Positions 54,272 through 62,604 of a stretch of DNA of 64,000 nucleotides are shown in pieces. This DNA comes from Pseudoalteromonas sp. P1-9 (lineage in GTDB: Bacteria > Pseudomonadota > Gammaproteobacteria > Enterobacterales > Alteromonadaceae). The position numbers and the translations under genes were made by a program. Under the pieces are notes generated by a model. It worked only from the letters and a program-made list of their open reading frames with translations. It made no database searches and had not been told where the DNA came from. The stretch's first letter is position 1. Each line of letters begins with the position of its first letter. The stretch is from contig NZ_LKBD01000005.1 in assembly GCF_001399975.1 (NCBI RefSeq), forward strand, positions 62,001 through 126,000, given 5' to 3'.

Positions 54272-55387
54272 ATGAAACATTTTACTGTATTAACGCTTTG
54301 TGCAAGTTTACTATCGGCGTTTTCACTCTATGCTGAACCGGTTGTCTATCAGTTTAAAAAACTACAACCAGCTGTTGAGCAGCAGTTACAACAAGTATTA
54401 AAAAGCGATGAATATTGGATGACAATATCCGGCAAAGCGCTCAAGCAAGGTGTCGAGCTACCATTTTCTGCACAGAATAGTTTTGTTCGCGTGGCGCCTA
54501 AATTTGATGTGGCAAACACACAATTTATTGAACCGCTTGATGTTAGTGCATTGTCGCTAACGCCCAATTCTAAAGTGTTAACAAAGGGCAATCGTGCACA
54601 GGTAGAGCAAGTGTTTGCGCAAAAAGAAATGAACGATGCAGGTTTTACTGATGGCAGTGTAGCGCTAAAGGTAAAGTCGCAACACGCTTTGCAACAACTA
54701 ACGCTAAAAACAAATCAATACCTGATTGATGATGCGAAATACTTAGTGCATGTAAAGGAAAAGCACAGTGATGTTGTTCTTGCCGTTGCAGCGAGTAACC
54801 GCTCTACTCAAAGAGCAAATAAACTTGGATATCAATCGCTTTCGTTTACTGATAACGCAATTCAAATCAAAACGATGTCAGCTAAGCTGATTAGTCCAAC
54901 AAATGAAAAAGTAACGGTGGATATTAGCAATAACCACTTTAACTTTGATAAAGCACTGGCATATTTTGGTGCAATCAACGGCCTGTATGAGCTTGAACTT
55001 CAAATTGATGCCCAGCGCGCTAATATGCCAGTTAAGCGTTCGCTTAAAATTCCATTTGTTAATTTTAAACAAACAGCAAAGGCGTTACCTAATGTGACAT
55101 TTAGTGCGTCGCAATCGCATATTGAAGCTAAGGTACCATTGATGGTAAATGATGCGGGGCGTTTTAGTTTACAAGCAACGTTACAAGGTAGTAACGATGG
55201 GGTGCGTTTTTACGATATAGCCACGGTTGAAATGGCAAAAGAGTTAAACGGTGACGATTCACTATCGCTACCATTTACCACTCAGGCACGTTATTCGTCT
55301 TATCGTTTAAACAATATGGTACTGAAAGATCAAAGTCGCTTATTAGTGTTACAAACACCTCAGAAGTTATTTCGTCCATCAATTTAA
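54272..55387 (+). CDS. DUF4785 domain protein, secreted
   Basis: Protein of 371 residues with a signal peptide (LCASLLSAFSLYAEP). The rest is mostly beta-strand with immunoglobulin-like periodicity: an N-terminal region with VRVAPKFDVAN and C-terminal Ig-like segments (LISPTNEKVTVDISNNHF, VPLMVNDAGRFSLQATL). Agreement with DUF4785 is by overall pattern; the function is unknown. It lies two bases after the hydrolase gene and is probably its partner or chaperone outside the cytoplasm. A perfect terminator follows. Confidence 0.78.
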   Translation: MKHFTVLTLCASLLSAFSLYAEPVVYQFKKLQPAVEQQLQQVLKSDEYWMTISGKALKQGVELPFSAQNSFVRVAPKFDVANTQFIEPLDVSALSLTPNSKVLTKGNRAQVEQVFAQKEMNDAGFTDGSVALKVKSQHALQQLTLKTNQYLIDDAKYLVHVKEKHSDVVLAVAASNRSTQRANKLGYQSLSFTDNAIQIKTMSAKLISPTNEKVTVDISNNHFNFDKALAYFGAINGLYELELQIDAQRANMPVKRSLKIPFVNFKQTAKALPNVTFSASQSHIEAKVPLMVNDAGRFSLQATLQGSNDGVRFYDIATVEMAKELNGDDSLSLPFTTQARYSSYRLNNMVLKDQSRLLVLQTPQKLFRPSI

Positions 55388-55394
55388 TGATGTC

Positions 55395-55424
55395 AAAATA
55401 CGCCAACATTAGTTGGCGTATTTT
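55395..55424 (+). terminator. Intrinsic terminator after the DUF4785 gene
   Basis: Perfect 13-bp stem (55395-55407 with 55412-55424), 4-nt loop, arms ending in AAAA/TTTT, seven bases after the stop. Confidence 0.92.
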
Positions 55425-55503
55425 CGTTTCATTTCAAAACAAAATCACTTTATAAATATTACGTTATACTTAAACCGAGTTATTAAAGTAGTAGGGCGTT
55501 TTA

Positions 55504-57507
55504 ATGGTTTTTACAGTAAAACAAAAAATTACTTTTGGCTTTGCATCAGTGGGCATTTTGCTTACGGGTGTTTGCCTGTTTTTTTATATGTCTTTGTCGA
55601 ATATTGAGCGTGCTTACTTAAATATTAAAGAGCAGGCTTTACCAGTACAACGCAGTGCCGATGACATTCAAACGCTTATTCTCAACTACACAAAAAACGC
55701 TAACGCAATTTACGGTGCCAACAAATTAAATGTTATAGAAAAATTCAGAGCACAAAATCAATCACTTAAAAATCAACTACAACAAACACTTTCAAGTCGC
55801 ATTGCAGATTACAGCATTGACCTTGAAAAACTAAATAACCAGTCACTTGCATTGATTGATGCCTCTGAAAGTTTAACTGATAACAAAATTGCCTATTTAA
55901 ATGCTAAAAAAACAAACAAAACTTTGATTGAAAAGCAGCTCGCGCTTATTTCACAAAGCTCCGATTTATTATATGACCTAGAAACATTAACAGGATTAAG
56001 TTCGCGTCTGTTAGATGAAGTGATGGGCACCGCGATCCGCATTGATGATATGTTGTTTAATTTAACTGAAGTAACCAATGCACTTAGTCAAACTTTAGAC
56101 AGTGAAACGCAAGTTAAACATCAAAACGATACGCGGTTTTTACTGGCAAACATTAAAGACAACTACAATTTTCTCAATCAACAGCTCACAGATATTGAAA
56201 GCGGTGATTTTCAAACGCGTTTTGAACAAAACTTGGCTGTATTTAACAGTAACGTTGATAATCCGGCACATTTGTATCAACAACAGGCGCTACAGCTCGC
56301 TAAATCAGAACAGTTTGAACAAGACTACAATCGCGTAGAAGCGCTTTCTGAAGAAATTAACAGTTCAATTCACACCATAAAACAAAGTGCCAGTGAACTA
56401 GTGAACCGTTATCAACAATTAGCAGATGAAAAAATAGATGAAAATCAGTTGTTACTTATGGTCATTGCTGGTGTTTTTCTATTGGTTGCTGCGATTATTG
56501 CGACCTTGACAATACGCGCGATTATAATACCGCTAGCTTATGTAAATAAAACACTTACAAACGTGGCTGATGGTGATTTCTCGCGTCATGCGCGCAAAAT
56601 TAACGATGATGAGTTTGGTGAAGTAAGCGATAAATTGAATCGGGTTATTGATAATTTAAAAGAGCTGATCACCGATATTTTCGCGCAGGTAGAGTTACTC
56701 GAGTCTCGTCTCGAAAATTCGTTTGAAAGAAGTGCTACTGTCTCGCAAAATGCCGAAAAACAAATTGAACGGGCAAAGCACACCACCGCACTTGCACAAG
56801 ACGTGCATATCAGCGCTAATACAGTAAACACACAGACCAAAGAAAGTACTGAAGACATTGATCAAGCCAGTGAGCAAAGCGATGCGGTGCTTAATTTGGC
56901 AACGCAAAATCGAGAACAAATACAACTACTTGCTTCAAATTTAAATACATCAGTTGAGCTTATGGCAGAGCTTTCAAATCAATCGAGTAATATTGGCAGT
57001 ATTCTGGACACGATTGTAGCGATATCAGAACAAACCAATTTACTAGCGCTTAACGCGGCCATTGAAGCGGCTCGTGCCGGTGAGCAGGGACGAGGTTTTG
57101 CTGTGGTGGCCGATGAAGTCAGATTGTTAGCATCGCGTACGCAAGATTCAACAAAAGAAATTGCACAGATGATAACCGCACTGCAAAGCGGTACCAGCGA
57201 TGCACAGCGTGCAATTAACCAAGGGCAAGAGGCTGCACTGACGTGTACTGAGCGAAGCGCAGCGCTTACAGCCGCAGTCGATTTAATTGAGCAAGGGTTG
57301 ACGCGTTTGGCAGACAAAAGTAATCAAATAGATCAATCAAGTGCACAGCAAAGTGCCATGGCGCAAGACATCGTTACGCGTATGCAGGAAGTAGAGCACA
57401 GTGCAGAACAAAATAGTGATGAACTAACGGCACTAAGTGAAAATATTCGTCAGATAAATGAGCTCGGCCATAAAGTAAGTGATGCACTAAACCGCTTTAA
57501 GCTATAG
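55504..57507 (+). CDS. Methyl-accepting chemotaxis protein
   Basis: Chemoreceptor of 667 residues. TM1 about 10-30 ([21 protein letters not shown]), a long helical periplasmic domain (about 32-315) without a named sensor fold, TM2 about 318-342 ([20 protein letters not shown]), HAMP ([12 protein letters not shown]) and the signalling hairpin [27 protein letters not shown]. The sensor is probably four-helix bundle or HBM-like. No chemotaxis genes are adjacent. It starts 120 bases after the DUF4785 gene, behind a terminator, so it is a separate unit. Confidence 0.92.
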   Translation: MVFTVKQKITFGFASVGILLTGVCLFFYMSLSNIERAYLNIKEQALPVQRSADDIQTLILNYTKNANAIYGANKLNVIEKFRAQNQSLKNQLQQTLSSRIADYSIDLEKLNNQSLALIDASESLTDNKIAYLNAKKTNKTLIEKQLALISQSSDLLYDLETLTGLSSRLLDEVMGTAIRIDDMLFNLTEVTNALSQTLDSETQVKHQNDTRFLLANIKDNYNFLNQQLTDIESGDFQTRFEQNLAVFNSNVDNPAHLYQQQALQLAKSEQFEQDYNRVEALSEEINSSIHTIKQSASELVNRYQQLADEKIDENQLLLMVIAGVFLLVAAIIATLTIRAIIIPLAYVNKTLTNVADGDFSRHARKINDDEFGEVSDKLNRVIDNLKELITDIFAQVELLESRLENSFERSATVSQNAEKQIERAKHTTALAQDVHISANTVNTQTKESTEDIDQASEQSDAVLNLATQNREQIQLLASNLNTSVELMAELSNQSSNIGSILDTIVAISEQTNLLALNAAIEAARAGEQGRGFAVVADEVRLLASRTQDSTKEIAQMITALQSGTSDAQRAINQGQEAALTCTERSAALTAAVDLIEQGLTRLADKSNQIDQSSAQQSAMAQDIVTRMQEVEHSAEQNSDELTALSENIRQINELGHKVSDALNRFKL

Positions 57508-57542
57508 TGCTTATTGATTCTTTAAATTTGTTTTTTGGCTTC

Positions 57543-58844
57543 TTACGCGTATTTATCAAACAGCTGTTTGACGTTTACTTTTGCGTTTAAACGCTTCGCT
57601 ATTAAATACAACCCTGCGATTTTACGATGGATAAACAGGGCATCAACAGGTGGTGTGTGCCATTGGTCTTTACGTTTATTAATTGTAACGCTTTGAGTGC
57701 GTAACTGTGTTGCAATAGTACAAGTTGCAAAGTTGTACTCGCCATCAAATCGTAATGGCATTGACGCGATGTCAAAAAGCGCCAGTATTTGCTCAAGGTA
57801 TGTAGTGTCGATATCTTGCTTAAAAAAGCCAATGGTACGGGCTGCGTCTTCGATTTGAGTGCTGTCTTGGTTACTTAGCGCTGTAAAAAGCGATAAATAT
57901 CCATTAGATATAGTCGGTGAAATCTCTCGGGTAGCACCAAAATCCAGTAAGCCTATGGTTTGTGTTTCGTTATTAAACACATAATTGGCAAAATTTGGGT
58001 CGGTTTGCATCAGCTTCAACTCAAATAATTCAACAAAAAACAGCGAAAATAAGCTCTTTACGATGTGATTTCGAGTTTCTTCTGGCAGTGTCGCCGCTTG
58101 TTCAATCGGCATACCTTCAATAAAACTCATTACTAAAATGGTTTGTGTACTTAAAGGGGAAACGTTAGGTAAAGCAAACTGTGTATTGTCGAGTTTATCG
58201 CTAAACGTTTCTATGTAGCTTGCCTCAAGTTGATAGTTTGCTTCATTGATTAACTGCTCGGCTGTTTTTTCAAGTAACGTGTTGAGATCAACCTGTTTTG
58301 GGATAAGGCCTGAGAGCTTTAAAATACGCCCTAGGTTATCCACATCACTCTTTATGGCGTTACTTACCCCCGGATATTGTAATTTTATCGCGAGTTTTTT
58401 TCCGCTATCGTCATTGGCAATATGCACTTGCCCAATAGATGCGCAGGCAAAGGGTTTAAGATTGAAATAAGCAAAATTATCAACCCAATTATCACCCCAA
58501 GCGTCACGAAGCACAGTGACTAACTGCTTGTGTGGCATAGCATACGCATTGTCTCGTAGTTTTGCTAAAATATGGCTTAACTCAGGTGGAATAAGCTCAC
58601 CTGCATCCATCGAAAGGAGTTGACCTAACTTCATTGCAGCACCACGCATTGCGGCGAGCTCATTTGTTAGCTTTTGTAAGTTACTAGGCGTTAAAACGAG
58701 ATCTGACACTGATGGCTTGTTGCCACTAAATAATTGCTTGGTGCCATTGTAGGCAACATTGGTTGCAACTTTTGCTAGTAAACCACCAAATTTGCTTGCT
58801 CTGCTTAAGCGTGAACTAGGTACTTTAACCTCTTTGCGTGTCAT
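57543..58844 (-). CDS. ABC1/UbiB family atypical kinase
   Basis: Protein of 433 residues of the AarF/ABC1/ADCK group. Family features: the KxGQ motif (MKLGQLLSMDAGE, ~72-84), the A-rich loop ASIGQVH replacing the glycine-rich loop, the Lys in AIKLQYPGV, the catalytic-loop region DPNFANYVF and the metal-binding DFGATRE. UbiB-like proteins support ubiquinone synthesis, but this shorter form with no C-terminal membrane helices is a second, less studied group. It stands alone between a chemoreceptor and the TonB receptor gene. Confidence 0.9.
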   Translation of the reverse strand: MTRKEVKVPSSRLSRASKFGGLLAKVATNVAYNGTKQLFSGNKPSVSDLVLTPSNLQKLTNELAAMRGAAMKLGQLLSMDAGELIPPELSHILAKLRDNAYAMPHKQLVTVLRDAWGDNWVDNFAYFNLKPFACASIGQVHIANDDSGKKLAIKLQYPGVSNAIKSDVDNLGRILKLSGLIPKQVDLNTLLEKTAEQLINEANYQLEASYIETFSDKLDNTQFALPNVSPLSTQTILVMSFIEGMPIEQAATLPEETRNHIVKSLFSLFFVELFELKLMQTDPNFANYVFNNETQTIGLLDFGATREISPTISNGYLSLFTALSNQDSTQIEDAARTIGFFKQDIDTTYLEQILALFDIASMPLRFDGEYNFATCTIATQLRTQSVTINKRKDQWHTPPVDALFIHRKIAGLYLIAKRLNAKVNVKQLFDKYA

Positions 58845-58946
58845 CGTGCTCTCCGATTAATACCTAACATTATACGCAGCTATCGGTTACTAAGTTTAAT
58901 ACGCTTAACTGTTTATTTGAGTTTATCCTTACAACACGATTTTAAA

Positions 58947-61043
58947 TTAAAACTGATAACGCAAGGTCGCACTGGTATTGCGTGGCTCGCCAATAAAATA
59001 ACGGTGATTCCCAAACGCATAGTCGGCTCGTTCGGCGTAACGTGTATCAAATACATTAAGTATGGCAAATGCGAGAGAAAAATTGCTGTTGATTTGCCAT
59101 TTAGCACGTAAATTCGAAACAGTATGCCCGCTGTATGTGTGCGTGTTTTTATCGTCTAAGTAATAGCCGTCAAGGTGCCTTAGTTCAAACTGACTTGTAA
59201 TGTTTTGCGCTATTAGCCAATCAATAATGAGGTTTGCAATTAAGCGAGGAGAGGTATCTATCTCATTGCCTTTTAGCTGCTGCCCATTCGTTGGATTATT
59301 TTCATAGGTGTGTTTTGCGTAACTTGAATTCAAGCGTGTTTTAAATGTGTCGCTAAGGCGCCAGGTGAGGTCAAACTCGAGTCCTTGATGCTGAGTCGAT
59401 AAACCATTGAGGTAATGTCTGTCTGAGTCTTGATAAATCGCGTTTTTCTTAGTTAGATGATAAAACGCAAGCTCACCGAATATCGTTTCTGTTTGAAAAC
59501 GCAGGCCAAGCTCTTGCTGGTTTGCGTCGACACTGGTTATGTCATTTTGTTGCTGATTATTCTGCAGGCGATAAAGCTCGGCGGTGTGTGGTGCTCTAAA
59601 ACTGTTGTCTAGTTTAGCAAATACAATCGTATTGTCGTTTAGCGTTAAAGAATAGCCAAGACTGTAGCTTGTATCGTTAAAACGATTGGTCTGATTAGCG
59701 GGGCGAGTGTATCGACAACCGCCAAAGCCACACGCAGTGCCGTCATCTTTTAAATTACCTGTGCTTAAGGCGTTATTGTAATCGTATTCGGTAATATCAT
59801 GTCTAAGTGCTAAAAAAGCGTTCTGATCATCAGCTATTTGATAATCAAGCTGACCATAAAGCGCGTAATTTTTTGCATTAACCGTGTAATCGTAATGTTG
59901 TCCTTTAGGCAGTACCGCCCTTAAAAATGCCGAATCTGATATGGTGTCGTTTGTTTGATATTGTTGTAACGAACCTTGAGTAAAATCGAGGTCGCTACCT
60001 AATTTAAGCGACAAGACATCCGTAACTTCCGCATAGCGAGATAACTGGAGTCCAATGCTATGGTGATCGTTCTTCTCAATGGGAGTACCGGGTAAAAAGT
60101 GCATTAAAAACGTCATATCTGTGTATCGTAGATAGGGCGTTAATTGCCAAAGGGCATTGTTTATTTCAGCATTATTTTGCATGCTGTAATGCATAGAAAT
60201 ACTGTCACGATAGGCATCTGGAAATTCATTAATTTTTAACAGCGATTTATCTCTATATGCATTTTCGCCTTGTTGTAAATAACCTGCGGTATCTTGCTCG
60301 AGGTTAGTTACACTAAAATGGTGTGTTGTTTGCCAATTGCCGAACTGGTGTTGTGCTGAGGTTGATAGTTTTTGCTGTTGATAACCCGAGCTAGACTGAT
60401 AACCGCCATCGCTACTTACGGTTACACCAACACCTAACTGCACATCGTCAAAATCGTTACTTGCCGTTGCATTTAGCCGATAAAAATTATCATTGCCTAC
60501 GTCTAGTGCAAGCTGATTCTCGCTAGCGTAGAGCGTATTATTAATGTTGATTACGCCATGGATTGCGTTTGAACCATAACGTGCAGAATTATTGCCTTTT
60601 ACTACTTCGATGCGGTCGCTTATTTCAAAATGGCTATCGAATAATTGATTAACATTGCAAAATCCGGGGGCACGTAGGCTAATGTTATTTTCTAACATCA
60701 AGAATTCAGCGCAAGAACCTGCACCTGTTAACACAGGCGAACGCAACGAAAGCAATGATTCTTGTCCATTACCACGACTTAACCATACTCCCGACGCTAA
60801 ACTTAACACTTGATTTAAGTGCTCTGCGTTAATGTTAGCAACTGCACCTTTGTCGATAATGCTGGTATTGCCAATCAGATCAAAATGACGTTTCTTGGCG
60901 CGCGACGCGGTTGTTACTATGGTTTCAATATCGGCAAAACTCTGACTATTTTGCGCGGCCAATGATGTAAAATGAACACTTAATAATGAAACAACTAACG
61001 ACTTTTTAAACACTTCTCGCACGAAATAAACCTTTAAACGCAT
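58947..61043 (-). CDS. TonB-dependent outer-membrane receptor
   Basis: Receptor of 698 residues. Signal peptide, plug domain (IETIVTTASRAKKRHFDLIGN, then DRIEVVKGNNSARYGSNAIHGVINI), and a 22-strand barrel ending in the required aromatic residue (ATLRYQF). Unusual Cys pairs occur in the plug (GAGSCAEFLM and APGFCNV) and in an extracellular loop (CGFGGC). It is divergent from the cytochrome c/PQQ sugar dehydrogenase gene with 72 bases between, so it may import PQQ, as the E. coli receptor PqqU does; this is inference. A GTG at 61022 with AAAGG eight bases before may be the true start. Confidence 0.9.
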   Translation of the reverse strand: MRLKVYFVREVFKKSLVVSLLSVHFTSLAAQNSQSFADIETIVTTASRAKKRHFDLIGNTSIIDKGAVANINAEHLNQVLSLASGVWLSRGNGQESLLSLRSPVLTGAGSCAEFLMLENNISLRAPGFCNVNQLFDSHFEISDRIEVVKGNNSARYGSNAIHGVININNTLYASENQLALDVGNDNFYRLNATASNDFDDVQLGVGVTVSSDGGYQSSSGYQQQKLSTSAQHQFGNWQTTHHFSVTNLEQDTAGYLQQGENAYRDKSLLKINEFPDAYRDSISMHYSMQNNAEINNALWQLTPYLRYTDMTFLMHFLPGTPIEKNDHHSIGLQLSRYAEVTDVLSLKLGSDLDFTQGSLQQYQTNDTISDSAFLRAVLPKGQHYDYTVNAKNYALYGQLDYQIADDQNAFLALRHDITEYDYNNALSTGNLKDDGTACGFGGCRYTRPANQTNRFNDTSYSLGYSLTLNDNTIVFAKLDNSFRAPHTAELYRLQNNQQQNDITSVDANQQELGLRFQTETIFGELAFYHLTKKNAIYQDSDRHYLNGLSTQHQGLEFDLTWRLSDTFKTRLNSSYAKHTYENNPTNGQQLKGNEIDTSPRLIANLIIDWLIAQNITSQFELRHLDGYYLDDKNTHTYSGHTVSNLRAKWQINSNFSLAFAILNVFDTRYAERADYAFGNHRYFIGEPRNTSATLRYQF

Positions 61044-61115
61044 CTTGACTGAAAACAGAATCTCGGCACATTATACTGTACTTACCGTGCATTCGATCTA
61101 CCGTGAAATAATAAT

Positions 61116-62537
61116 ATGTATCAAAAAATGAATAAGTTACCGATTTTAGGAGCGATGTTAGCAAGCATTGCAAGTTTGCCATCACAGGCAAAAGTTGAAG
61201 AATTGTTTAAATCTACTTGTGCGTCTTGCCATGGCGAAACGCTGATGGGCGCAATGGCGCCTTCGCTAGTTGATAACACATGGCTAACAGATGGCACAGA
61301 TAAAGCATTAACCAATGCTATTAAAAATGGTATATCAAAAGTTGGCATGCCAGCATTTGGTGGAACGTTAAGCGATGAACAAGTACGAACGCTTGTTGTA
61401 TATATTCGCGAAGCGGGGGCTAAAGTAGAAAGGCAAAAAGCGCCTGAATCATCTCTTGGTAAAGTATTCACCACAAAACATCAAACCGGTAAGACACAAG
61501 AAGTTCTGACCAGTGAAGGAATAATCTGGGCGATGGACTTTTTACCGGACGGCAGTTTACTGTATACGCTTCGCCAGGGTGAACTGTGGATGATGTCGAA
61601 AACCGGCAAAAAAACGCAAGTAATTGGCATTCCTGAGGTATGGCATAACCGTCAAGGTGGCTTACTTGATGTCTATCCCGACCCACAATATAGCCAAAAC
61701 GGGTGGATTTATTTGTCGTTTAGCCAAGCTGCTGGAAAAAACGATAACGGTGACGAGATTGCCTTTACTAAAATTGTGCGCGGCAAGATAAGCGAGGGTA
61801 AATGGGTTTCAGAGCAAACCTTGTTTGAGGCAAAGCCAGACAACCGTAAAAATCGCGGCTGGCACTTTGGCTCGCGTTTCGCTATTCAAGGTGACTACTT
61901 GTTCTTTACTAACGGTGATGAAGGCCATCAAAATGACGCGCAAAGCATTACAACGCAGAACGGCAAAATACACCGCATATTTAAAGATGGACGCATTCCA
62001 AAAGATAACCCGTTTTACAATGAAAAGGGCGCCCAACAAACAATCTGGACGTATGGTAATCGTAACCCACAAGGTTTAACCATTAATCAAACAACTGGAC
62101 ATTTATGGTCAACAGAGCACGGCCCACGCGGTGGCGATGAACTGAATTTAATCACCAAAGGTGTGAACTACGGTTGGCCAAAAGTAACGTTTGGCATGAA
62201 TTATAACGGTACGCCAATCACCGAACACACAGAATTACCAGGTATGCAGTCGCCAATTCACCATTGGACGCCATCAATTGCGGTTGCTGGTATTAACTTC
62301 TATACCGGAAATGTGTTTAAAAATTGGCAGGGCGACTTGTTTGTTGGCAGCCTAGCGAAAAAGCAATTGCATCGCTTACGTATTGAAAATAATCAGGTAA
62401 TTGAAGATGAGATTATTCTGAAAGGTTTAGGGCGTATTCGTGATGTGGTTACCGCTCCAAATGGCACAATTTACTTAACCATAAATGACCGAAATAAAAA
62501 CGAAAGTAAAATTATTTCAATCTTGCCAGCGAGTTAA
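61116..62537 (+). CDS. PQQ-dependent sugar dehydrogenase with N-terminal cytochrome c domain
   Basis: Protein of 473 residues. A signal peptide precedes a monohaem cytochrome c domain (haem motif CASCH at 35-39, Met ligand probably in VGMPAFGG), then a six-bladed propeller of the soluble aldose sugar dehydrogenase (Asd/GDH-B) family: MDFLPDGSLLYTLRQG, RNPQGL and STEHGPRGGDELNLI. The enzyme oxidises aldose sugars in the periplasm with PQQ; the fused cytochrome would pass electrons to the respiratory chain. No PQQ synthesis genes are in the window, so the cofactor may be imported. Divergent from the TonB receptor gene. Confidence 0.92.
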   Translation: MYQKMNKLPILGAMLASIASLPSQAKVEELFKSTCASCHGETLMGAMAPSLVDNTWLTDGTDKALTNAIKNGISKVGMPAFGGTLSDEQVRTLVVYIREAGAKVERQKAPESSLGKVFTTKHQTGKTQEVLTSEGIIWAMDFLPDGSLLYTLRQGELWMMSKTGKKTQVIGIPEVWHNRQGGLLDVYPDPQYSQNGWIYLSFSQAAGKNDNGDEIAFTKIVRGKISEGKWVSEQTLFEAKPDNRKNRGWHFGSRFAIQGDYLFFTNGDEGHQNDAQSITTQNGKIHRIFKDGRIPKDNPFYNEKGAQQTIWTYGNRNPQGLTINQTTGHLWSTEHGPRGGDELNLITKGVNYGWPKVTFGMNYNGTPITEHTELPGMQSPIHHWTPSIAVAGINFYTGNVFKNWQGDLFVGSLAKKQLHRLRIENNQVIEDEIILKGLGRIRDVVTAPNGTIYLTINDRNKNESKIISILPAS

Positions 62538-62548
62538 ATTAAAGTAAC

Positions 62549-62581
62549 AAAGAGTACGTTCATTTTAAGAACGTACTCTTT
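62549..62581. terminator. Terminator between the sugar dehydrogenase and DUF5666 genes
   Basis: Perfect 13-bp stem (62549-62561 with 62569-62581), loop of seven; AAA/TTT ends on both sides. It serves both convergent genes. Confidence 0.85.
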
Positions 62582-62604
62582 AAGTGTGTGATATCTATGA
62601 GTGA

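Noticed and set aside
61045..61077. TTGACT and TATACT as promoter of the sugar dehydrogenase gene
   Set aside because: The spacer of 21 bp is too long for a normal sigma-70 promoter.
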